Source: Knufia peltigerae | Lineage: Eukaryota > Ascomycota > Eurotiomycetes > Chaetothyriales > Trichomeriaceae | NCBI GenBank assembly: GCA_030247855.1 | Contig: JAPDRN010000122.1 | Location: forward strand, 34,533-98,532 | DNA: 64,000 bases | Reading direction: 5' to 3' | Shown: positions 45,018-55,601 of the stretch, piece by piece | Position numbering within the stretch: the stretch's first letter is position 1 | Layout of the letters: the number at the start of each line of letters is the position of its first letter | Position numbers and translations under genes: made by a program | The notes under the pieces: generated by a model | Seen by the model: only the letters and a program-made list of their open reading frames with translations | Told to the model about the DNA's origin: nothing | The model's database searches: none

Positions 45018-47192
45018 CTAACCAAAGCAAAAGTCGTGATCCCCTTCCTGACAAGCATGCCGTCGCATGTCAATAACTTCTCCCCACCATAGTTCCTGGT
45101 CGACCATGATTTGGCTGGCCCAGACTTCTTCCAGAATCTCCGCCGTCGTGGGAAACATCTGATACCCGAATACTCCGTACCATCGCTCACAGTATCCGCG
45201 TATGAAATCCTTGTGCCGTTGATCATCGGTCTCGGCACCAGCTAGAAATATCGGAAGTAGTAATTGTTTCAAAGTGTCGGACGACGTCCGTATGGAGATG
45301 ACGTGGTCCAGACACAGTCGGCTCAGATACTTTAGTCTGGCACTCCTTCGTGCCACGGGTACATTCTGATCCGGGAACACTCTGATGGCGTATATCTGTA
45401 ACGAGTATCGAATAGCCTCACAACAGTGATATCGATCTCTCGCCTCTTGTAATTTATCTTCATCCGCATCTTCGGCTTCGAGGTCTTCCTGCAGAGGGCG
45501 ATGGCCCTTTAAATTCGTCTCAATTTCGGTCACGATTTTTCGTAGTGTCTTTTGGGGCATAGCTTGACTGTTTACTTGCCCAGCAAGATGGGCAAATTGC
45601 ATTAGTGGGACCAGCAATTCTCGAGGAATGCCAATGAGATCAAAAAATGTCCAGAAGGGCGAACTTTCCCACTGAAGGACTGCTTCGAAATATGTGTAGG
45701 GCATGACTGGAGCACGTCGTGATAGTAATGCCACAACGGCGTCCCACCTCCATTGTGTCAGTGGTGCCTGGAGAAATAGTAAGATGAACAACTTACCATA
45801 ATAGCATGGCGACTTGGGTTTGGGTCCTGAAGGACAGTGACCATGTGTTGACGCCACCGGCGAGTTCAAGCAGTGCATATGCGTTACTCAGGTGAGTCCT
45901 CCATGCGTTCAGAGCTGACTGGACAGTCTGGGAGAAGGAATTAGCATTCGACAGGTTCAGTGTAGTCAATGCCCGAAAAGGGGGGCCCGGTCTCACATCA
46001 ATGCACCACAAGGCAAGTAAAGTGTCCAGAGCAGGTAAGCTCTGATTATGAATATGTGAACTCTGTAAAGCTTCTTTGTAGAGCACCATCGATTGGTTCT
46101 TGTGTTCGTAGAATTCCAAAGGAGGCGCTTTATCTTGCCGATAATCCTTCCGGTGGTGGCATGCGAGCGCAATGATCGCATGGAATAGATGTTTTGAGCC
46201 TCTCGACGTTTCCCTGCGATACCTGAACGGATTGATATCCAGGTCGATGGTGATCGGGTATTTGCAAAATTCCTGGTCGTCTACGGAGTAATAATGGATG
46301 AGCATAAGCTTTGCCAGAGTCAGCAACACCACTTACATCTGTCCAGCAAAACTGAAAATTGATCCACCACATTGGCATACTGTACATGGGGCGGGATGGA
46401 GTTCATAAATATTTGGTTCATAGCAAAAGGCGTCTGATGGTGGGCTTTGGTAAGGGCCATGGAATTTTGATACTGGCCTGCATCGACAAACTCAGGCCAG
46501 GGTGGTGCGAAAGTTGGATTGCGTTCTTCATCAACAGTCCACTGATCGGTGACATACCCAGAGGTTAGGATTGGGGGTTCTTCTGTCGCTCCCCCAACAG
46601 ACCAGATGGTGTAGGTGCCGTCTTCAGGATACATCGTTTGTGTAGGATTCATCATGGTCGGAGGCGCATACTCCACCCCAGTGGCATCCATCATCTCTTC
46701 CGGCTTGAATGATGATCCTTGAGCGTTCATATGCCGATTTTCCTGAAGCGGAAAGTCTGCAGTCGTCGTTGTCGCTGTATTCGACGGCGGCTCTGGCCGG
46801 GCATCTTTTGAAGTCACTGAGTTCTTTCTCACGTGCTTCTTCCTCTGCTTGGGCGGCCAACTCGTCACAAATGCGAATTCACGCTCAGCCTTTCTCGAAG
46901 GCAGAGCTCTCTTTATCACCCCAGCATCACTCCCCGACGGCTTTGGACTATCACTGGCTTCCGCACGTGCTGGCGCTTTATGTCTCCGTCGACTGTCGTC
47001 CCCTCGGCGGGATGGCAGGTCACTGCCTTCCCAGACTAAACGTGTCTGAAAGCCGGCGCATTTCTCCCCAGCTTCCTGGCAAGTCCTGCATATCGGCCGT
47101 TGTCTGTCACACTTTCTCTGTTTTGACCTGCACGAGTGACAATCCGACTTCGCGAACGCCAGAGAATTCGTTCTCGGCGGCACATTAGTCAT
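45018..47192 (-). CDS. Zn2Cys6 fungal-specific transcription factor
   Basis: Three exons: complement(45018..45747, 45797..46280, 46337..47192); introns of 49 and 56 bp; 689 residues. The zinc cluster is at residues 18-45 with canonical spacing (CHSCRSKQRKCDRQRPICRTCQEAGEKC has all six Cys). A basic stretch (PPKQRKKHVRKN) and a low-complexity region lead to a fungal transcription-factor middle domain from about residue 290, including HLFHAIIALACHHR and TLLALWCIDVRPGP. The second intron is set by frame: only the acceptor after ATGGAG keeps the reading frame and yields MLLWWDAVVALLSRR, a pattern familiar in this domain. It neighbours an NCS1 permease and a dioxygenase and could regulate them. 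Not AflR-like. Confidence 0.85.
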
Positions 47193-48038
47193 TATGCGCG
47201 CAGAGTGCGTGCTTGAGCAAAGTGGCGGTGAATGGCTTCGCCAGCGACACTACTAGTGATGATGTTGTTGTTGTTGTCGTCGTTTCTTGACTAAACGGTT
47301 CTCAATATTTGCTGTCTGTCACGTTCTGGAAGGTAGTGTTGTTGAAGGATCGTCGGAACATGACGTTTGAAGACCACAGCGACCCTTTTTTTCTCAAATC
47401 GTTTAGACGAAGATCTGCCAAATTGAGGGCAATGTCGGAAGTCAGCGCGGAGCTCGGACCAAGGTCATTAGGGCGTCTTTTAGGTGGCCATCAAGCAAGC
47501 CTAGCAGGAGTTTGGCAACGCCCTTTTGAGCCTCCCGTCACCCCCCTTCAAGAGCTTGGCCCAGGCAGCAAACGCCTATTGTACGGAGTACTCGTACCAG
47601 TACTTTGAAGAGACACCCGTCTCCACTGATAAGGGGGTCTACTGATGCACCTCGCCGACTTAGTAACGCATTCGATGCTGTTGGGTGAGTCTGTCCCCGC
47701 CACATCATCTCTCTCCTCCCTACAAGCACAGTCCAGCGCTCATACGATTGTGGGACCCACCGCCTGGACGAGCCTCTCCGGCGGCAACTTGCACTCTAGC
47801 TCGTTTAGTTGGAGACACCCAGAACCTCTCAAAATCTCGCTTAGATGTTACAACGGGGGAGTGAGCACGACAATCCTTCCCCCGATCACACGCACACTCA
47901 CCACCACGGAGTACGCGCGGAGTATACAAGAGCCAAGGGCCGAGGGAATGATTGTGCTGCAGTGCATTAACAATTTCCTGCCGTAACAGGCTGGTCTATG
48001 TAGTGTATTAAATAAACGAGAAATTCCGCAGCGCGACT
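47193..48038. other. Intergenic: regulator promoter / permease 3' end
   Basis: About 850 bases. It holds a TTG-rich stretch near 47262-47282 just upstream of the regulator start, and GTACGGAGTAC at 47581-47591 plus CGGAGTAC at 47907-47914, half-copies of the palindrome found near the right end of the window. No gene is seen. Confidence 0.55.
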
Positions 48039-49618
48039 CTATTTGCCGCTATACCGTCTCTCGAGCCAACGAAGAGGGGCATACGAAACACCGGTGAAGA
48101 TGAAGGCCATGATGACCCCGAGTTCCCCTCCCTTTTGGCCAATTTGTCTCGCAATAACTCCCACGTACCAGGTCTGGTTCATTCCGAGTACGGCGCCAAC
48201 GATTCCTAGTAGAAAACTGAGAACTGCCGCGGCACCCCAGGGTAGCTTCGTTTTGTCGGCGTAACTCTCGACATTGTAGCCAGTCTTTCTGCGGAAGATG
48301 AGGTCTTCTTGCAAAACAATCATAAACAAGGCACTTGTCCAGTACCCAATCACACTCAAAAAGTTGGAGATGATGGTCATGAGATGAGCTCGGCCTGCAA
48401 TTCCGCAGATGGCGTAGATCAGGACCGCGACCAGGGTCCAAAACAGTCTCGGAATGATAGCAAAGTAGGTTGTCAGAGCTTGAATGGACAAACCCGCAGA
48501 GTAGGTATTAGGAATATTGTTTGCAACGAGTCCTAGTACTAGTTAGAAATTATCTTCAAGCACTGATGCGCAGATTCATCCTTACCGAGGAAGAATACCA
48601 CCATCAGGAATGTACCAAAGCCATGGACAGGCTTGAGAGCAGTGCCAATGAGGGCACCATAGCCCTTGGTAGTATAAACCTCCATCCACTCCGGAGTGCT
48701 GCCGAGAGAACCACCGATGGCCAGGCCAACTGATTGGAAAAAGACCATGGGAACGGTGATGCCGACCCAGGTCAGCGAGAAGGTCTTCCAGCGCGGCGTC
48801 GTGGCAGGGTAAGTGATGTAGTAGTCAGACGCAATTGGCAAGAATCCAGAAGCAGAGCCAAAGCAAATCGTGATCATTGTCAAGAAACTGCCCGAGAAGG
48901 TCGCTCCGTGGGACACGTTCGGTGCACCAGAATCAAAGTGTCTCGAGGCAACGGCGCAGAGGATGATGGTCGCAATGAATCCCGGGATGAAGGCGTATCG
49001 CTCGTAGAAGTGGACAATGTTGTAACCGAAACCAGCAATAACGAATGAAAGGATGGAGAGAATGATGATGCCCACCACAGTCGGACATGAACCTCCGGAG
49101 ATGTAGTTGAGAATCTGACCGCCAATGACCACTCCGACGAGGCACCACCCGAGCTCGGTGATGGCGTTCACCAGAGCAACGAGCTTGCCTCCGTACCAGC
49201 CAAAGGAGAATCGAGCGAGAATGATCTGTCGCAGGCCAAGTCGTGGACCGAAGGTGCCCATGAACGCAGCACAAGCAGCTCCCAGGCTTGTGCCGAAAAA
49301 GACAGCCAGGAAGCCATTCGTCACGCTAAGGCCGAGCCATGAGGGACCGGCGAGTATGCCAGTCGCGACGGTAGAAATGACGGCAGAGCAAGAAAACCAG
49401 AGAAACATCATGTCAAGATAATTGAGGTTCTCATCACGTTCCGTGGGCAGGACACGCTCGATACCACGACTCTCGATGTGGAGTTTCCGGTCCAAGAGAT
49501 TCGAGTAGTGCTGGACAGTTTGTAGCCATCGCGGACCACGATTTTCGAGCTCACCAGCACCCAGGCCTCTCAGCTGGCTGACTCCTTCCGGCTGGGTGGT
49601 TGTCTTTTCAGACATCAT
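48039..49618 (-). CDS. NCS1 family nucleobase/vitamin:cation symporter
   Basis: Two exons, complement(48039..48532, 48586..49618), 53-bp intron; 508 residues as modelled. The splice restores FLGLVANNIPNTYSAGLSIQ, a strong NCS1 motif. About twelve hydrophobic segments are visible, starting with FLWFSCSAVISTVATGIL and including the conserved GPRLGLRQIILARFSFGWYGG and ASDYYITYPATTPRWK. Fungal NCS1 carriers import cytosine, purines, uracil, allantoin, thiamine or pyridoxine with H+; the Fcy-like subgroup seems closest but the substrate is uncertain. The frame stays open for about 20 codons upstream of Met 49618, preceded by an ACACAG acceptor-like site near 49680, so an extra 5' exon is possible. 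Divergent from the 2OG dioxygenase. Confidence 0.9.
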
Positions 49619-50828
49619 GCCTTTTTCTGCCTGGGATCCGAGACTCGCCGCCTCAGCAGGTGATGCTGTAGTAGAGTCCGACTGTGTAGATGATCATCAG
49701 CCTTTTGCGTTTAAACAACATTAACTTTGGAGTACGAACCATGGAGTTTTCAATTGATGGATGAGCCTGCGTTCAAGGCTCTGAAGTCCTACCCTGATTG
49801 CCAAAGGGTACCGATGTCCTGAACTTTGTGCTGGATGAAGAGCAACAACCATGAGGTTCAGACGTCTAGTGACAAGGAGGCATAATATGTTCCTCGTGGC
49901 AATGGAAGACGGCATAACCCGCCAGAAGCGAAATTCCTTACTAGGCAACCCAATTTCAGTAACGCGCTCTTATCATTGCAGACGGACCGGCACTGCGACT
50001 CGTGTGGTTAGTAAAAGGATCTAGTCCTTGTTCACTAGCAAGTAGTTAGCTCTCTTGCCGCTCTTGCGAACCAATATCATGTCGATGTTTATATTGTGCG
50101 AGGCTGGGTTGTGGGTTTCGAATATATGGTCGCTGCTTTAGCACAGCACTGAGGTGAAAAGTGAGAGGACTAACAGAGGGCGACAATCCCAGTCTAGCAC
50201 GATTGCTGCCCGTTCCCCGGCTCAACTAGCAAGGGTCTGGGTGCATCCAGTCTGCATGTCGAGAGCCAGTGCTTCGACGGACTCCCGTCAGGGTTGGCGC
50301 TCATCGGGTGGTCGGCTTGTCACCTGGTGGAATGGGCAGAACTCGGTTGCCTCCAGACACTTCGGTGGTCTGTGTGCCCCACGAAGGCATACAGTATTCG
50401 CCCGCTATTGAGAACCAGTTCTCATTACCTCGTTGGGCAACCGAATATTCGAACATTCGATAAGCGAAAACATCCCTTGTCCCAATGTCAGGTGCCCGAA
50501 TTTCCAGAACAGATGCCCTTTGGGAAACCGAACACCGAGCCAGGCTCCGTTATGTTGGACACTTTTGACTTTGCCTATGCAACAGAATACTCCTTGCGGT
50601 GGACTCCATCAGTGTAATTCCCGCTTTGGGAATATTTCAGCTGCTCGTTATTAGGGGCCCCGTATTCTGGTAGGTTGAATTTGAGGATTAAATGTGTCGC
50701 GTCTCGTATACTTGCGCTGAAGAACGTTATTACAAGCGCCGGAACCGTCTTTCTCGTCGTTGAGCAGGAGTCTTCCGTCCCAGGGATTTGGTTCCGACAA
50801 CGTCCCTTCCACTTTTGTTTGCGCGACG
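49619..50828. promoter_or_regulatory. Divergent region: NCS1 permease / 2OG dioxygenase
   Basis: 1.2 kb between divergent starts, a likely shared promoter. Coding-like codons just right of 49618 hint at an additional permease 5' exon. Otherwise no gene or clear element. Confidence 0.5.
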
Positions 50829-51953
50829 ATGGCGCAACAAACCCCTTTGCCTGTGATTGATATTTCGCCTTATCTAGACCCTGCATCGACACCTGCTCAA
50901 CGTGCAATCACAGCCAAAGATGTCGACAGTGCCTGTCGAGAATATGGCTTCTTCTACCTGGTTGGGCACGGGATAGACGAAGGTCTACGACAAGAGATGC
51001 TCCGTTTGGGCCATGAGTTCTTCTCTTTACCCCAGGCCGAGAAGGAACAGATCTCCATCTTTAACAGCATGGATCGAGTCCGCGGATACGCTCGACTTGG
51101 GGAGAATGTGACCTCTGGGAAAAGAGATGTTCTCGAGGGATACGATATATATCGAGAGTTTCCTGACCCTTCCTCGAAGATGCTTCGGGGTGCGCAAATA
51201 TGGCCCTCGCGACCTGCCTCCCTCAGAACAACGGTCCTCGATTATGTGTCCAAGTTAATACCTGTCGGCCAGGCATTGATGCGAGCTATGGGCGATGCCT
51301 TGGGAATAGAAAACGGTGCAGAGGCTTTTGAGGAGATTGTTAAGGATCCTTTCTGGGGCCTGAAATTTAACGGTTATCCTCCTCTCTCGACACCAGACCT
51401 CTCGGAACAGGAGAAGGGCATCTCTTGTGGCGAGCATACAGATTATGGAGGTTTAACATTCCTACTTGCTGATGATCATATCAAATCAGCTTTGGAGGTC
51501 GAAGCAAAGGATGGAGATTGGATCAAGGCTGATCCCATCCCTGGGGCTTATGTTGTGAATATTGGTGAGTTCGATCAAGAACAAAGATAAAACGAAGAAG
51601 AACAGGGTACTGATTCCTCGCAGGCGATATGGTCAATGTTCTCACAAATAATCGTTACACTGCAACCGTCCATCGGGTGATTCACCGGGGCGACACACCG
51701 CGAGTTTCGATTCCTTTCTTTTTTGAACCATCTCTTTCTACCTTGATTAAACCACTCCAGGGCTGTGGAGATGATAACGTTAATGAAAAGGCTGCGGCTA
51801 GCTACTATGAACATATGTGCCACATGCTGTAAGTCAAAGAGGTGCCCTTTACTACTTCTATATCTAACATATGACAGTTATGATGGACGATTTGTAGAAA
51901 GTGGCAAAGAAGTAACGGAGATGCTTGTAAACGAAATATCGTTAAAAGGTTGA
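50829..51953 (+). CDS. 2-oxoglutarate/Fe(II)-dependent dioxygenase (IPNS-like)
   Basis: Three exons: 50829..51564, 51624..51828, 51878..51953; 338 residues. The N-terminal DIOX_N region (PLPVIDISPYL, YGFFYLVGHGID) and the catalytic jelly roll are complete: HxD in CGEHTDYGGLTFLL, distal His in TATVHRV and the 2OG-binding Arg-x-Ser in PRVSIPFFF. The first two splices are fixed by this motif order; the last exon adds LYDGRFVESGKEV. The family covers thymine/uracil hydroxylases, nicotinate-pathway dioxygenases, IPNS and plant-like hormone oxygenases. Divergence from an NCS1 permease suggests oxidation of an imported nitrogen heterocycle, but that is inference. The start is the first Met before the conserved DIOX_N segment. 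Confidence 0.92.
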
Positions 51954-52389
51954 AGTGGTCGAGTCTGTATAAAATAGCATGGATTGGACGACTTTCTTTA
52001 CGGTCAACATAGCTAATGTGTAACTCGAAAATCCGTCAACCTGGGGACGGGGGAAGGTGTAGACCCCCTTCCTGAGTTAATTCGAAAACTACTGTAGAAA
52101 TTGTGGTGTAATAGCAATAGGCAATGCATGGTGGAAAGGCTCGAGGCGTGGGTAACTTGGTGGATAGCGGACGGTCCTCTTGACGTGCCCTGCTCCACAC
52201 CTTCTCCGTTGCATGGATCTGAGAAAGGGCCCAACGCCCAGGGTACTGGTCCCTATTAGCCTGAGCATATCATAAACCTTCTCAAGCCAGTCCAGTCCGT
52301 TTTACTACCAATTTTTTCTTCCTTCTCCCAATATAAAGCATTTCGAATCGTCACAGCCAACAATCCTTTGCTCAAATACAATAGACAGA
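51954..52389. promoter_or_regulatory. Upstream region of the aldo-keto reductase
   Basis: A pyrimidine-rich stretch (about 52305-52330) precedes TATAAA at 52332-52337, 53 bases before the start codon. This is a plausible core promoter. Confidence 0.5.
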
Positions 52390-53649
52390 ATGGCGACTCC
52401 AACTATCACGTTAAAGCCTTCCGGCCAGAAGGTCGCTCAAGTGGGATTTGGTCTATGGAAGGTAGGTCGAAATCCTGTGGGCTCAATACTTCAATCACTA
52501 AACAATGCACAGGTGCCGAACGACAGCACGGCAGATGTTGTTTATGGTGCCATCAAGAACGGTTACCGCCACTTTGATGGTGCCTGCGACTACGGTACGT
52601 TTGTCGGAGAGCTACTGTTTTTTGTTTTTGTTTTTGACTTACCGTTCAACAGGAAACGAGAAGGAAGCTGGCGAGGGTATCAACCGAGCCATCAAGGACG
52701 GCTTGGTAAAGAGAGAAGAAGTATTCGTTACCACAAAACTCTGGGCAACGTTCCATTCTCCGTAAGTGAAAAGAAAGTCCGACATGCCATCGGCCGGAGA
52801 ATCAAGGACTAATTCTTCTGCGATAACTAAGAGAACATGTCAAGCAAATAGCAAAGAAGCAACTTGCCGACTGGGGTCTAGAGTATTTCGACCTCTATCT
52901 CATCCACTTCCCTCTCCCACTTCAATACGTCGACCCGGCCGAGAGATATCCTCCCGGATGGTCGATTGCTGCTGACAAGTGGGAGACGAAGACTGCCGCC
53001 ATTCCCCTTGCTTCGACCTGGAAGGCGATGGAATCTCTCGTCGATGAGGGCCTCGTCAAGAACATCGGTGTCTGCAACTTCCAGGGTGGATTGCTCATGG
53101 ACCTGATCCGCTCAGCCAGGATCCAGCCAAGCATGCTCCAGATCGAGCATCATCCTTATCTTGTGCAACCTCAGTTGATGGACCTGTGCAAGGATCTCGG
53201 TATTGCCATCACGGCGTACTCAAGCTTCGGACCTTTGAGCTACCGTGACCTGCAGAGTCCCAAGGCCATGGGCACTTCATTGCTCTTTGAGAATGACGTG
53301 ATTACCTCCATGGCAAAGAAACTTTCCCGAACTCCGGCTCAAGTTCTTCTGAGATGGGCGGTGCAACGGTAGGTCTACCCTTCGGATGTGCACCGACAAG
53401 GCTGACACGAGGAATTACAGTGGTCTAATTGTCATTCCCAAGTCGAACGATGCAACGCGCCAGAAGCAGAACCTCGATATATTCTCCTTCGAGCTTTCTT
53501 CGCATGAGATGGACAACATCAACTCTATGGACAAGGGCTTGCGCTTCAATGATCCGGTAAGTTACTGCTTACAGCAAAGATATATGTGATGTGGACTAAC
53601 ACAGTGTCAGGGTGACTACTTGAACCCCCCTCAAAGAATCTTCGCTTAA
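52390..53649 (+). CDS. xyl1: NAD(P)H-dependent D-xylose reductase-type aldo-keto reductase
   Basis: Six exons: 52390..52461, 52513..52594, 52653..52761, 52832..53368, 53421..53556, 53611..53649; 324 residues, the usual length. AKR2 family features: VGFGLWKV; FDGACDYGNEKEAGEG with catalytic Asp and Tyr; catalytic Lys in VTTKLW; catalytic His in LIHFPLPLQYVDP; the coenzyme-loop IPKSN with Lys and the following Arg; and a short C-terminus ending NPPQRIFA. The sequence closely follows fungal xylose reductase (XYL1/XyrA), which reduces D-xylose to xylitol in the pentose pathway. Some normally invariant stretches differ (for example CNFQGG rather than SNFQG-type), so a divergent paralogue acting on another aldehyde is possible. 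Cytosolic. Confidence 0.9.
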
Positions 53650-54194
53650 GATTCTCCAGACCACCAGCACTGCAAGGTCTCTTTTGTCAATCAAAAGTAA
53701 GACGTCAAAGCTGGACTGCATTACCCAGCAGAATAGCCAACACCGGCAATATTTGGTTGTTGGACATCATAGCTTGTGCCATTACAAAGATGAAGATGTA
53801 TCTTAGGACCAACTGAATGTTTGACCACAACCCATTTCTTGCCCTCTAGTGAACAGTATGATGCCGCAGGAGATCACGAATAGAACCTATATTGCTTTCG
53901 CATGCATTGAATGATGTTCCCTCAGCTGGTTTTTTTAATTCGGCGTGGCCCGGATGCTCAATCTGGTGATCTTCGGGCGCCGCCTTTAGATGGCCAAAAT
54001 TGTCTCGCGTTGTTTCGTGATGGTGACAGCGACGTGCGTTTGTCGTAGGGACTTTGGTAAATCGCATCTTCTTCCCTGCTCGCGGCAAAGAAGTTTTATT
54101 CAGCAACCATTTCTACGGGTAGACTCTTGTTGATACTTTAATTCTCTAGGGTTGTCTCTCGTGGGCTTCACAACTCGATCATGACTTCGTGGTA
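53650..54194. other. Intergenic region
   Basis: About 545 bases between the aldo-keto reductase stop and the Ten1 start. No gene or distinctive element is seen. Confidence 0.6.
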
Positions 54195-54696
54195 ATGAAC
54201 GACAGCTCGACCAACGGGCCAGTCGCGTCCGTGTTTGTCTTTCTTCATGAAATTGCCTCTCTACCACCTGAAACCAAGGTGAGACTCTTAGGCTGGTATG
54301 CTTCAAGCATCAACCAGCACCCTTGGTACTGACTTGACCCACTCCAGTGTTGTGGACTACGACATAGTCAAAGGACAGCTCGTACTAGAGCACGCCTATC
54401 CAAGCCACATCCGACCTATTCCACGAGTTTCGGTCGATGTAAAACTCATCCTCGAGACAGTTGATGCATCCCTACTCAGAACGGGTGCTTGGGTCAACAT
54501 CATCGGCTACTCAAGACTCACGGGGCCAAAGAGCCGCAGAAACAAGGCAAAAACACAGCAGGGGTCAAGAGTTGAAATTCCTTCCATGCAAGCAGTTTTG
54601 ATGTGGCCTGCGGGAGCTCTCAGAGTAGAAGACTATGAGATCACTCTCGAGGAACAACGATCGGCCCAAAACCAATCAAAATCACTTCATAAGTGA
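54195..54696 (+). CDS. ten1: Telomere-capping CST complex subunit Ten1
   Basis: Two exons, 54195..54295 and 54348..54696 (52-bp intron), 149 residues. The OB-fold pattern of fungal Ten1 is visible: VFVFLHEIASLPPETKVRLLG across the start, VVDYDIVKGQLVLEHAYP right after the splice, then VSVDVKLILETV and TGAWVNIIGYS. Ten1 binds Stn1 and with Cdc13/Ctc1 protects telomere ends and helps fill-in synthesis. The assignment rests on these short beta-strand motifs, on size and on exon 1 ending at the same point in the fold, so it is less secure than the enzymes nearby. A further exon beyond the TGA (a donor-like site lies at 54689) is possible but not needed. Confidence 0.75.
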
Positions 54697-55601
54697 GCGT
54701 CTTGACCGGCGTCGTCAATACTGCTAAGACGAGGCGCTCGGAAACCGAGACAGCTTACTATCATTTTCAAGCCGGTGATGCCAAAGATTATTTCATGATC
54801 TCTGATTGGATGCAGATAGACAAGCATCTTGCCCACAACGCACTGCGCGAGGGGGAGTTGCTGGTGTGGTCAGATTGTCAATTCGCCTGCTAAGACCCGG
54901 GATCCCCTTGGGTCTGGATGCCTCTCTACGACTGTGGCCGGGAAAGTCAAGGACTTCCCACGGGGCGAGAGTTCGTGATGGTGAGGGCTGTCCGGGGCCA
55001 GAACCGTTCAGAGATCTTCGTCTGCTCAGGCAACTAGAACACTGTCCCTGCCACATTACCAGATGGTTCCTTTTCGGCCGGATCATTCATCACACAATTT
55101 TCAAGAGACCCCATAGCCTTGAAGATATCAGAAACCAAAGCGAAGCTGGAAAGAGGTTGAATCCACCATCGTCGTCAGATGGAGAGAAGTTGTCTGAATG
55201 CCAGAGCGAATATCGTTTCTATTCTCGACGCCATCTATTTCCAAATGTATCATCCATCTACTTACTGTAGGTCAAAATGTCTTACTGTGGCTTGTTCTCG
55301 CCACCATCAAACTTCTGCATTTTCTTACGTGTTCAGACTGGACCCTGAATTGGGTTCGTCAAGATCTCCCGAAGGGGACTAAGATTCGCTTTGCCTATAT
55401 CACCAATGTCCGTGCCATTGCATATCCCAATCACTTACATCTCTCATGCTGCCCTAAAGCCTGCTTCATCGACCCAGACGCCAATTCCTACGCAACCCAA
55501 GTCGAAAGGCCTCAATCGGCAATACTGCGGTTTACCTTGAGGGTGCTCTCGCTCACGACTATCTGACTCGTACAACTCGGAAACCGGTGGTAACCAATAC
55601 A
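54697..55601. other. Intergenic, possible 5' exon of the glycosyltransferase
   Basis: About 900 bases. The reading frame of the downstream glycosyltransferase stays open back to 55458, so its true start may lie further left, perhaps behind an intron. Other open frames here show no family signal. Confidence 0.45.
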
